Program-made: the position numbers and the translations under genes
Notes under the pieces: generated by a model
The model's database searches: none
Told to the model about the DNA's origin: nothing
Seen by the model: the letters and a program-made list of their open reading frames with translations, nothing else
From: Streptosporangiaceae bacterium
Lineage (GTDB): Bacteria > Actinomycetota > Actinomycetes > Streptosporangiales > Streptosporangiaceae
Length of the DNA: 42,562 bases
Assembly (NCBI GenBank): GCA_019239975.1
Contig: JAFAZE010000069.1
Span: 1 to 42,562 of the forward strand
Direction: 5' to 3'
Shown here: in pieces, positions 25,450 to 33,039 of the stretch
How the letters are laid out: each line of letters starts with the position of its first letter
Numbering within the stretch: position 1 is the stretch's first letter

Positions 25450-27232
25450 TGCTCACTCTCTGGTGATCGCTAATGACGGCGGCGGGCAGCGCGCTGACGA
25501 GCACCCAGTAGCGGCCCTGGCGGGTGAGCAGACCCTCATGGGTGCCCCGTTCAGCGATGTGGCCGTCCTCGAGGACGATGATCTCGTCGGCGCCACGGAT
25601 GGTGGACAGCCGGTGAGCGATGGTGATGGTGGTCCGGCCAGCCGACAGGCTCTCCAGAGCCTGCTGGACAGCCTGTTCGGTCCGGGTGTCCAGCGAGCTC
25701 GTGGCCTCGTCCAGGACCAGTACGCGAGGGTTGCGCAGCATGACGCGGGCGATCGCGAGCCGCTGTTTCTCACCGCCGGAAAACCGGTAGCCGCGTTCTC
25801 CCACGAGCGTCTCGTAGCCGTCCGGAAGGCTGGCGATGAGATCGTGGATCTGGGCGGCCCTGGCGGCAGAAACCATTTCCTCTTCGCTCGCGCCGGGTTT
25901 GGCGAAGCGGAGGTTGTCAGCGACGGTGGCGTGGAACAGGTGCGTGTCCTGGGATACCACGCCAACGGTGTCGGCGAGCGTACTGAAGGCGAGGTCGCGG
26001 ACATCGACGCCGTCGATCGTGATACGTCCCGCGGTCACGTCGTACAGACGGGGCACCAGGTAGCCGAGCGTGGTCTTGCCCGCTCCGGTAGCCCCGACCA
26101 CGGCGAGATGACTGCCTGGCGCCAGGTCAAGGTTGATGTCGTACAGGACCTGCTGGTCGCCATAGGCGAAATCGACGTGCTCGAACGTAACATGCCCGCG
26201 GGCTGGCGGGAGAGGTACCGGGCACGACGGCTCACAGATGTCTGGCGGCAGATCCAGGTACTCGAAGACCCGCTCGAACAGGGCCAGCGAACTCTGGACT
26301 GAGATGCCCAGCTGTAGCAACTGCACCAGCGGGCCGAACAATCCCTGCTGCAGGCTCGTGAACGCGACCAGCGTGCCGACCGAGATGGCGGGCCGGCCGT
26401 TGTGGCCGGTCAGGCCCGTCGCCCAGTAGATCGCGGCGGGCATCGCCGCCATGATGACCTGGATGCTCGACTGGCGCCATCGCCCGGCCATGGCGGACCG
26501 GACGGTCAGGTCCGAAAGGCTCTTGGATTGCCGGGCGAACTCGTCGCTGAGAGGCCGGGACCGGTCAAGGAGCCGCCCGAGCAGGAAGCCGTTGACCGAC
26601 AGCGACTCCTCGACCAGAGCCGACATGGTGGCCATCTGCTCCTGGCGTTTCCGGGTGATCACCCGGCGTTCGTGCCCGACCTTGCGGCTGATCCACACGA
26701 ACACCGGCAGCATGAGCACCGACACGATCGTCAGGCGCCAGTTGAGGAGGATCATGGCGGCTAGGCTGCCGCCCACTGTCGTAAGGTTGCCCGCGATGCC
26801 GGTGGCGACGCTGGTGACGGTCGTCCCCATGCTGCCGATGTCGCTGGCGATACGAGACTGCACCTCGCCGGTGCGCGTCCGCGTGAAGAATGCCAGGGAC
26901 ATACGCTGCAGGTGGGTGTAGACCGCGTTGCGCAGGTCGTTCATCACCTGCTGGCCCACCGTCAGTGAGAGGTACGACTCGAGCACGCCGGCCGCGTTGC
27001 TGGCCGCGGCCAGGCCCAGCATCGCGCTGGCCAGCACGGTCAGCAGCCCCGTCCGCCCGTGCGGCAGCGCGACGTCCAGAATCGCCCGCAGCACGAACGG
27101 GGGGACCAGAGCGAGCCCGGATGACAGGGCGATAAGGGCCATGACACCGGCGAGCCTGGCGCGGTACGGCTTGAACAGCCGGACGATCCTGCGCAGAGGT
27201 ACACGCGGCCCGGTTGCAGGCTCGCCGGTCAT
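25403..27232 (-). CDS. ABC exporter (fused membrane and ATPase domains)
   Basis: 609 residues. The membrane domain has about six helices (residues 25-310; VMALIALSSGLALVPPFVLRAIL first). The ATPase domain has Walker A GATGAGKTT (380-387), the Q-loop (VVSQDTHLF), signature FSGGEKQRLAIARVML, Walker B VLVLDEATSSLD and the switch His in TIAHRLSTI. All are intact, so it is an active exporter of the MsbA/McjD type, which works as a homodimer. There is no N-terminal C39 peptidase domain, so it would not cut a leader itself. ATG 27232 is preceded by GAGGAAGG. It lies third in the peptide cassette, 72 bases after the oxygenase gene, and is the likely exporter of the mature peptide. Confidence 0.92.
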   Translation of the reverse strand: MTGEPATGPRVPLRRIVRLFKPYRARLAGVMALIALSSGLALVPPFVLRAILDVALPHGRTGLLTVLASAMLGLAAASNAAGVLESYLSLTVGQQVMNDLRNAVYTHLQRMSLAFFTRTRTGEVQSRIASDIGSMGTTVTSVATGIAGNLTTVGGSLAAMILLNWRLTIVSVLMLPVFVWISRKVGHERRVITRKRQEQMATMSALVEESLSVNGFLLGRLLDRSRPLSDEFARQSKSLSDLTVRSAMAGRWRQSSIQVIMAAMPAAIYWATGLTGHNGRPAISVGTLVAFTSLQQGLFGPLVQLLQLGISVQSSLALFERVFEYLDLPPDICEPSCPVPLPPARGHVTFEHVDFAYGDQQVLYDINLDLAPGSHLAVVGATGAGKTTLGYLVPRLYDVTAGRITIDGVDVRDLAFSTLADTVGVVSQDTHLFHATVADNLRFAKPGASEEEMVSAARAAQIHDLIASLPDGYETLVGERGYRFSGGEKQRLAIARVMLRNPRVLVLDEATSSLDTRTEQAVQQALESLSAGRTTITIAHRLSTIRGADEIIVLEDGHIAERGTHEGLLTRQGRYWVLVSALPAAVISDHQRVSNDRTRYLSLVQRRVR

Positions 27233-27304
27233 GGTCCTTCCTCTCCATGGCGGGCCCCTCGCTTGCCGTGCTGCGTCCTGGCCCGGGAATGCGGCCGCCC
27301 ACGG

Positions 27305-28537
27305 CTAGCCGACTGTCAGGAAGCCCTCCCTGAGCAGCGTCTGCACCAGGACCAGGCGCCCCGGCTCATCGAGGTCACCGGGGATGTCGTTGGCGGTGAA
27401 GCTGCCGCTGTCGTTCTCCGCCACGTAGCGCACCTGCGGGGCCACGCCGATGGGAAACCCGACCGCCTTGTTGCTGAAGTGCAGCCGGACGCTGTCGTCG
27501 CTGACGGTGAGGTACGACTGCTGGCCGGCCCGGCGGCGCACCCGGGTGTCAACCCACAGCTCACCCAGTTCTTCGAGGTCGGTGAGGTGGTGGCGGAGTG
27601 GGGGAGTGCTCAGCGACGCCGCCCGGGTGACCGCCTCCGCGACCATGTCCGCGGGCGATAGCCGCATCCGCAGCACGTCGATCAGCTCCGCCACCGTGGT
27701 CCTGGCCCCATGCTGCAGTGCCTCGTCCGCGGCGAATCCGATCGGCAGTCCCCCGCGGAAGCGCACGTCCTCGGCGAACACCTTCTTGATGGCGCCCACC
27801 AGCACCTCTTCATAGAGGAACGGATGGACGCCGATGGTGATATGAGCCGACGCGGTGGCGTTCGACGTCGCCCAGTGAACGGTGCCCCGCGGAAGATAAA
27901 CCACATCGCCCGCATTCAGCTGGAATTCCAGGTCGGGACTCGGCTCTGGTTGCGACTTGTCGTATGGCTGGCTCATCAGCGGCAGCGCGGGCGTGCCTGC
28001 GGCAGCCCGCCATTGCTTGCTGCCGTGGACTTGCGCCACGAAGACGTCATGGGTGTCGTAGTGAGCGGCGAATCCCTGCGAGCCGGCCGGGGTGAGATAG
28101 ATGTTCATCTGCAGCTTGGCGCTGAGTTCCGCCCCCACCGACCGGGCTAGCTGCGCCAGCGGTTCCCACCGCAGCTCCAGCGCGTTGAGCACGATGGTGG
28201 ACCCATCGCGGTAATGCGCGTAAAGTTCCTCCAGCGCATTCGCGCGGGCGTTGCGTCCCCCGCTGCTGACTAGCTCGGAAACCGGGGTTTCCTTGCCATT
28301 CATCACCACCCGCACATTATCCTGAAGAACGTTGGACATATTGAGTATCTGGTCTATGTCGTCCAATGTCAGCAGGCCCGCATAATAGCAGGGGTCTTCA
28401 CGGTGCACGACCAAGGGCCGCTGTTCCCAGTACACTCGCTGGAATGTGGCCACGTCGACGGGATCGATCAGACGGGACAGACCGGGCAGAGGCCGCGCGC
28501 TGAGCGCGGTCTCCGCCCGGTCGCTGAGAGTCGTCAT
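27305..28537 (-). CDS. JmjC/cupin_4 2-oxoglutarate- and Fe(II)-dependent oxygenase
   Basis: 410 residues, similar to ribosomal-oxygenase-type JmjC proteins (RoxA/NO66-like, Pfam Cupin_4), which hydroxylate protein side chains. The iron triad is visible as H159-Y-D161 in GFAAHYDTHDVFVAQVHGSKQW and H221 in PRGTVHWATS. NIYLTPAGSQ precedes it, as in the family. The C-terminal ~60 residues form a winged-helix-like domain that recurs in the CxxC protein. ATG 28537 has GGGAG nine bases upstream. The gene follows the small acidic peptide gene by 71 bases, so I infer the peptide, rather than a ribosomal protein, is its substrate. The likely reaction is beta-hydroxylation of Asp/Asn, His or another side chain. 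Confidence 0.85.
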   Translation of the reverse strand: MTTLSDRAETALSARPLPGLSRLIDPVDVATFQRVYWEQRPLVVHREDPCYYAGLLTLDDIDQILNMSNVLQDNVRVVMNGKETPVSELVSSGGRNARANALEELYAHYRDGSTIVLNALELRWEPLAQLARSVGAELSAKLQMNIYLTPAGSQGFAAHYDTHDVFVAQVHGSKQWRAAAGTPALPLMSQPYDKSQPEPSPDLEFQLNAGDVVYLPRGTVHWATSNATASAHITIGVHPFLYEEVLVGAIKKVFAEDVRFRGGLPIGFAADEALQHGARTTVAELIDVLRMRLSPADMVAEAVTRAASLSTPPLRHHLTDLEELGELWVDTRVRRRAGQQSYLTVSDDSVRLHFSNKAVGFPIGVAPQVRYVAENDSGSFTANDIPGDLDEPGRLVLVQTLLREGFLTVG

Positions 28538-28541
28538 GGAT

Positions 28542-28594
28542 GGAGTCTCCCAACGAATACGGATACGTAGTCTTCCGGAAGGATTACCGACTCC
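28542..28594 (-). promoter_or_regulatory. inverted repeat between peptide and oxygenase genes
   Basis: GGAGTC at 28542-28547 pairs with GACTCC at 28589-28594, with CTTCCGGAAG (palindromic) between them. Placed just after the peptide stop and overlapping the oxygenase ribosome binding site, it could set the peptide-to-enzyme expression ratio, as often seen after precursor peptide genes. Confidence 0.4.
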
Positions 28595-28608
28595 TTTTAC
28601 AGCCGGGT

Positions 28609-28788
28609 TCAGCAGTCATTGAACGGCGGCTGATCCGCGTGGTCGCCGCTGATGCAGTTGTCGTAGTCGTTGTCGATGTCTGCGTCGCTTCTTCCGGTAT
28701 CCACGAAGTCATTCATCTTGATGGGCATGACACCGGGATCGCGGGGCGAGCGGGTGACCGTGACCTGTTCGACCGTGAGCGTTGACAT
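28609..28788 (-). CDS. putative RiPP precursor peptide (Asp-rich, Cys-terminated)
   Basis: 59 residues from ATG 28788, preceded by a near-perfect GGAGGAAGGG nine bases upstream; that is why I prefer it to a longer 93-codon frame starting at 28887. The sequence begins MSTLTVEQVTVTRSPRDPGV, then MPIKMNDFVDTGRSDADIDN, and ends DYDNCISGDHADQPPFNDC. The last ~30 residues contain ten Asp/Asn-rich positions and two Cys (C45 and the terminal C59), unlike the leader-like first 25. Small size, strong translation signal, first position in a cassette with an oxygenase and exporter, and absence of any enzyme domain all fit a precursor peptide. The cleavage site and modifications are unknown. No match to a named RiPP class is recognised. 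Confidence 0.65.
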   Translation of the reverse strand: MSTLTVEQVTVTRSPRDPGVMPIKMNDFVDTGRSDADIDNDYDNCISGDHADQPPFNDC

Positions 28789-29095
28789 GTACAGGATCCC
28801 TTCCTCCGGTTGGACGGTGAGAGCCCGCGGCCTCGCGGTGATGGCCGTGGCTTCCTTCCACAGACTGCCCGCGAAGGCCGGAGATGTCATTGACCGTTAG
28901 CGCCCGCTCGTTGACGATTCCCGCAAGGCACGGTCAAGCCTGTGCGTCTGCTCGACAGGGGGGCGCCGGAACGTTGCCCCCCTCCAAGCAAGCATCCCGG
29001 CGCCCCGCTGGTTCCCCCCTCCGCTCCCCGCATGTATGAGCGCGCGCGGCCCCCAGCGCCAACGTTTTTGCCGAGAATTTTTTAGGCGGCCGCCG
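28789..29095 (-). promoter_or_regulatory. 307-base leader region with two mutually exclusive hairpins
   Basis: No gene. AGGGGGGC (28957-28964) can pair with GCCCCCCT (28976-28983). Alternatively the overlapping GGGGCGCCGG (28960-28969) can pair with CCGGCGCCCC (28997-29006). Only one can form at a time. The region lies after the HAD gene stop and before the peptide gene on the same strand, so it is either a terminator for the former or an attenuator for the latter. A TTGACC (about 28938-28933, reverse) is a weak promoter candidate. Confidence 0.45.
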
Positions 29096-29779
29096 TTACC
29101 AGGCGTCGAGGTGGCGGGGGAGCTCCGCGAGCCGGGTGATGACGGCGTCCGGCACCGCGCCGTCAAACGGCGGCACCCCGGTGTTGGGCTTGAGGACGGC
29201 GCGCATCCCGGCGCTCTTCGCGCCGTAGATGTCGTCATACGGCCGGTCGCCGACGAACACGCAGGCAGCCGGGTCGGCTTCGCCCACGGCGCGCATCGCC
29301 GCGCGGAACGCCTCCGGATGCGGCTTGACCCAGGGGATCTCGCTGCTGTAGACGGCGCCGTCGATCAGGTCGATGACCGCGTCGCGGGCGAACACGCGCT
29401 CGTGCGCGGAGCGCGGCCACATCGTGTTGGACAGCACGCCCACCTTGATGCCGCGGTCCCTGAGCTCGCGCAGCAGCGGGGCGGCGTCGGGGTCGGTGAG
29501 CGTATGCGCGTCCCAGGCCGCGAAGTAGCTCGCCAGGAACCCGTCGGGCACGGTGACCCCGGCACGCGTGAAGAGCTGCTCCAGCGTGGCGCTGCACTGT
29601 GAGCTGTCAGCGAGCCGCCACAGTTCGCCCTCGGCGGCGCAGATCGCCGCGGCTGCCCCGGCGGCCTCGGCGACCGGGAAGTGCAGCTCGCACACCCCGC
29701 GCCACGTCGCCTCGAGGTCGATCGTGTGCCACGGGGTCAGCGTCCCGCCCCAGTCGAAGATAACCGCGCGTACCGCCAT
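29096..29779 (-). CDS. HAD-family phosphatase
   Basis: 227 residues of the haloacid-dehalogenase superfamily. Motif I is VIFDWGGTLTPW: the nucleophile Asp is present, but the usual second Asp (DxD) is Gly, as in a known DWGGT subgroup. Motif II is VGVLSNT, the motif III Lys is in PWVKPHPEAF, and motif IV is VFVGDRPYDDIYGAKSAGM. An alpha-helical cap lies between I and II (about residues 20-90). It is probably a hydrolase of a small phosphorylated metabolite; substrate unknown. It lies on the same strand as the upstream sugar-degradation genes and the downstream peptide cassette, but is separated from each by more than 100 bases. Confidence 0.88.
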   Translation of the reverse strand: MAVRAVIFDWGGTLTPWHTIDLEATWRGVCELHFPVAEAAGAAAAICAAEGELWRLADSSQCSATLEQLFTRAGVTVPDGFLASYFAAWDAHTLTDPDAAPLLRELRDRGIKVGVLSNTMWPRSAHERVFARDAVIDLIDGAVYSSEIPWVKPHPEAFRAAMRAVGEADPAACVFVGDRPYDDIYGAKSAGMRAVLKPNTGVPPFDGAVPDAVITRLAELPRHLDAW

Positions 29780-29892
29780 GAACTGTATGATCTACGACGG
29801 CACTGGCCGGATCCAGCGGATTTCGGCGGCGCGCCGCGGCCCTGAGGAAGCTGGGTCAAGCGCCGGCCACCGCGGGCATGTCACCGCGCCCG

Positions 29893-32691
29893 CTAGCTTG
29901 CGAGCGTGACCGTGATCTGAGTCGTTCCCGGGACAGCGGTCACCGTGTGCGTGGCCGCGTCGTAGCTGCCGCCGGTGACCGAGCTGACCCCGGTGCTGCC
30001 GAAGACCGGCAGCTGGATGTACACCGGGCCGCCGGGCGCGCTTCCGCTGATGGTCACGGTGACCACGCGGGTGCTCGCCGGGCGGGTAACGGCGAGCGAG
30101 ACACCGAAGGTGGCGCGGCTGCCCGAGCTGATGTTGTAGGCGGAGGTGAGGTTGCTGACCGCGATGGTCTGCCCGGGCGCGATCCAGGTGTCGGGGATGC
30201 CGCGGCCGATGTACAGCGGCTGGGTATAGGTGTAGGGTCCGCTGCCCGACGCGGACAGGCCGGTCGCGGCGATCGACTGCAGCAGCCCAAGCTGCTGGCC
30301 GGAGATGGGCCACGCGTAGGGGCAGGCGCCGAACTCCGGTGGCGCGTGGTTGCCCGCCCACGGGTTGTCCGGGTCCGGCCCGCTGCGGTTGGCTTCCCAC
30401 CAGGCGTTCGGGCCGCCGGTGGTCGTCTGGATCTGCCAGGCGTAACTGGTGATGGGCAGGTCGCGGTAGCTGTTGCTGTACAGGCCGTCGCTGGCGTAGG
30501 CGGTGTTGTAGGCGGTGGAGTAGCCGGTGAACGCGCCGAAGGTCGGATACGGCAGGCCGTTTGCCGCCAGCCGCCCGAAACCCCACTGGTACATCCGGTC
30601 GATCTGGCCGGGGTCGCCGATGAGGCCGCTGAGCGTGCCGCCCATCAGCATCGTCGACCACTGGTTCTGGCCGGCCCAGCCGGGCGACGCCCAGTTCGCG
30701 TCGTTGTACGTGCCGCACCGGTTCGCGGAGTTCGGCTGGTCCACGGTGCACGGCAGATAGCTGAACCCGTTGCCGGACTCGTTGTTGCCGACCACGGTGT
30801 TCAGCGCGTTCAGCAGGCTGGTGTAGGCGGCGCCGGCCCACTGTGCTTCACCGGTCTGGCCAATGACGGTGGCGATGTACTTGTAGGCGGCGAGTGCTTC
30901 CAGCGCGGAGAAGTTGCTGAACAGCCAGCGGCCGGTGGAGTCGTTGTCGTCGTTGGCCACCAGCGTGCCGTCCGCGGCGAGCTGCGAGGGGTAGAGGCTG
31001 CGCATCATCGTGTACAGGCTCGGTCCCCACGGGCTGGAGCCGCTCGCGTCATCGTGGAAGTACTGGCTGACGAACGCGGTGTCCCCGGTCAGCCGGAGGT
31101 AGTCGGCCCAGGTGCCGACCGTCTTCCACACCCCGTCCCAGTACCAGTTGGCGCCGACCTCGTTGAAGCTCGGGTCCTCCGATATCCGGGCCGTGAGCAG
31201 CAGGTTCTGCGCGTCACGGAAGTCTCCGCTGTCGAATCTGGCCTGAAGTTCCCCGGGCACGTCGTGGTTGAGCACCCAGGCGTAGTTGTTGGCCGCGGAG
31301 AACTGGGCCTCGCCGACCTGCATGATCAGGCCGTAGATGGTGCCGGCCTTGAACGCGTTCGTCATGGCCGTCCCGGGGTTCGCCAGGCCGCCGGTGCTGG
31401 GCAGGGTGAGGTTGGGAAGCTGGAGGCTGGCGGTCTCGGCCAGGCGGCTGTTCCAGTAGGCCGCCATCGCGGCGTAGGCGCTGTCGTAGCCGGGCGCGCT
31501 CGCCGACAGCGCCGGCCCGGTGGGCAGCGCCGCCCCGGTGCCGAAGTTGTCCACGGCGGCGAGGAAGTCGTTGTTGCTGGTCTGGCCGGGCTGCACCGTG
31601 TCCAGCGACGAGCTGGTCAGCCGGAGCAGGTTCGGCCCCGAGCCGCCCGGGGGCACCGTGACCGCCGCCGAGCCGTTGTTGGTCACCGAGACCCGTACGT
31701 AGACGAGCATGAAGGGATTGCCGCCGATCGTCACCTTGTCGGCGAAGTCCTTGATCGAGATGACCACGCTGCCGACGGTCCGAGTCGTCGTCATCGCCGG
31801 CAGATAGCCGCTGTCCTCGGTCCACCGCACCGAGCCGGGGCCGGGCGCGCCGCCGTAGTCATAGGCGCTGAAGGTGTACATCGCGCCGCAGTAGCTGGTG
31901 CCGCCGCTGGTGTACGTCGTGGGCACGCCGCGGGCGAAGAACGAGCCGGACAGGTACGCAAAGACCGGCCAGTAGTTCCCGTCCCAGCCGATCGCGGTCT
32001 CGTCGGCGAACCCCTGACCGTTCGGGTCGGCGGGAGCCGGGAAGTTGGTGCCGTAGGAGCGCGGCAAGCTGGAGTCGCCGCAGGCATTCGGGCCGACGCT
32101 GGGCAGGCCCTGGTAGCCGCCCGTGGCTCCGCCTGTCCCGGAGGGGAAGCCGGGAAGCTGCCACGCCCGGGTGGCGGCGGTGGTGCATGGCAGCTGGACC
32201 AGCGGCGTGTCACCGGCCGTCGAGTCGCCCGAGGGCACGATGCACTTGCCCGAGTGCGCCGCGACCAGATCGAACGTGTTGCCCTGCCCGCCCACCGTGA
32301 CCGGCGCGGCACGGAACTCCTGGTTCGTCTGCCCGTTGCACGACCACTGGATCACCGGGTCGTTATCGGCGGCTGAACGCCCCGAGACATCCATGCACAG
32401 CCCGGCGAAGGAGGTGATCGTGTAGGTGTTCGCGGCGCCCGAGACCGGGGTGAACGCCCAGGTCTGATTGCTGCCGCCGTTACAGGCCCACTGGATGAGC
32501 TTCACCCCGGCGGCGGTCTGCGAACCGGGATCGTCGATGCACAGGCCGCTGCCCACGTTGACGCCCGTCGACGTGAAGCTCCCGGCCTGCTGCCGCGCGG
32601 CGCCTTGCGCCGGGGTGAGGCTGGTGCTCAGCATCACCCCGGCGAAAGCGATCGATATCAGGCAGCGGCGTGCCGGGAACCGGCTGGCCAT
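29893..32691 (-). CDS. secreted ricin-type lectin plus six-hairpin-like carbohydrate-active protein
   Basis: 932 residues from ATG 32691 (MASRFPARRCLISIAFAGVM), chosen because it starts a good Sec signal peptide ending near TPAQGAA (~residue 31). Next is a ricin-type beta-trefoil (about 40-165) with the repeats LCIDDPGSQTAAGVKLIQWACNG, LCMDVSGRSAADNDPVIQWSCNG and KCIVPSGDSTAGDTPLVQLPC, a carbohydrate-binding module. The large remainder has alternating Trp/Tyr-rich helices (NWYWDGVWKTVGTWADYLRLTGD, WLFSNFSALEALAAYKYI, SPGWAGQNQWSTMLMGG), like (alpha/alpha)6 glycosidases, then a small beta domain at the C-terminus. The enzyme family and catalytic residues are not identified. A LacI-type operator lies ~90 bases upstream. 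Confidence 0.75.
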   Translation of the reverse strand: MASRFPARRCLISIAFAGVMLSTSLTPAQGAARQQAGSFTSTGVNVGSGLCIDDPGSQTAAGVKLIQWACNGGSNQTWAFTPVSGAANTYTITSFAGLCMDVSGRSAADNDPVIQWSCNGQTNQEFRAAPVTVGGQGNTFDLVAAHSGKCIVPSGDSTAGDTPLVQLPCTTAATRAWQLPGFPSGTGGATGGYQGLPSVGPNACGDSSLPRSYGTNFPAPADPNGQGFADETAIGWDGNYWPVFAYLSGSFFARGVPTTYTSGGTSYCGAMYTFSAYDYGGAPGPGSVRWTEDSGYLPAMTTTRTVGSVVISIKDFADKVTIGGNPFMLVYVRVSVTNNGSAAVTVPPGGSGPNLLRLTSSSLDTVQPGQTSNNDFLAAVDNFGTGAALPTGPALSASAPGYDSAYAAMAAYWNSRLAETASLQLPNLTLPSTGGLANPGTAMTNAFKAGTIYGLIMQVGEAQFSAANNYAWVLNHDVPGELQARFDSGDFRDAQNLLLTARISEDPSFNEVGANWYWDGVWKTVGTWADYLRLTGDTAFVSQYFHDDASGSSPWGPSLYTMMRSLYPSQLAADGTLVANDDNDSTGRWLFSNFSALEALAAYKYIATVIGQTGEAQWAGAAYTSLLNALNTVVGNNESGNGFSYLPCTVDQPNSANRCGTYNDANWASPGWAGQNQWSTMLMGGTLSGLIGDPGQIDRMYQWGFGRLAANGLPYPTFGAFTGYSTAYNTAYASDGLYSNSYRDLPITSYAWQIQTTTGGPNAWWEANRSGPDPDNPWAGNHAPPEFGACPYAWPISGQQLGLLQSIAATGLSASGSGPYTYTQPLYIGRGIPDTWIAPGQTIAVSNLTSAYNISSGSRATFGVSLAVTRPASTRVVTVTISGSAPGGPVYIQLPVFGSTGVSSVTGGSYDAATHTVTAVPGTTQITVTLAS

Positions 32692-33039
32692 GGTCGCTGT
32701 ACTCACTGTCCAGATCCACCCATCCATGAGCCTCGGCAAAGCTTTTCCCGATACAGGCGGCGTCCGCCGGGGCGCCCCGAGCTGTTAGCGTTCACATTCA
32801 TCGCCGCGCCCGGTTCCCGTCAAGAAATCCGGGCGTTCCCGCCCGGCACCGTCAACACCAGCCGCGACAATGGCGGATAAGGTGGGCTTTCTCTAAAGAA
32901 ATGGTTTTCCGCGACAAGGCCGCTGCGAAAGTTTCACCGCGCCTCCCGCGTGTGGCTTGCCTCCCGTCCCCACGGTGGCTTCCTCCGCCCGGCATGCCGC
33001 CGGCGCGCAACCAGCCGGGCGGCCCGGTTAGGGCAGGCT
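32692..33039. other. 348-base gap between the two secreted-enzyme genes
   Basis: No gene. It contains the LacI-type operator (32783-32796) and a matching -35 (TTGACG, 32823-32818, reverse) for the gene at 32691. The rest is GC-rich sequence with loose inverted repeats that may terminate the upstream GH127 transcript (GCCGCCGGCGCGCAACC..GGGCGGC near 32998-33025). Confidence 0.5.
32783..32796. promoter_or_regulatory. LacI-family operator at the ricin-lectin gene promoter
   Basis: TGTTAGCGTTCACA, centred on CG with near-symmetric arms, as for LacI/GalR-family operators. It overlaps the expected start of transcription downstream of TTGACG on the reverse strand. It differs by one base from the site at the GH127 gene. 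Confidence 0.7.

Noticed and set aside
28609..28890. Longer 93-codon version of the peptide gene
   Set aside because: The internal ATG at 28788 has an ideal ribosome binding site; the extra 33 codons have none and look noncoding.
29878..32376. 832-codon forward frame
   Set aside because: Antisense to the secreted lectin protein; composition of a mirrored frame.
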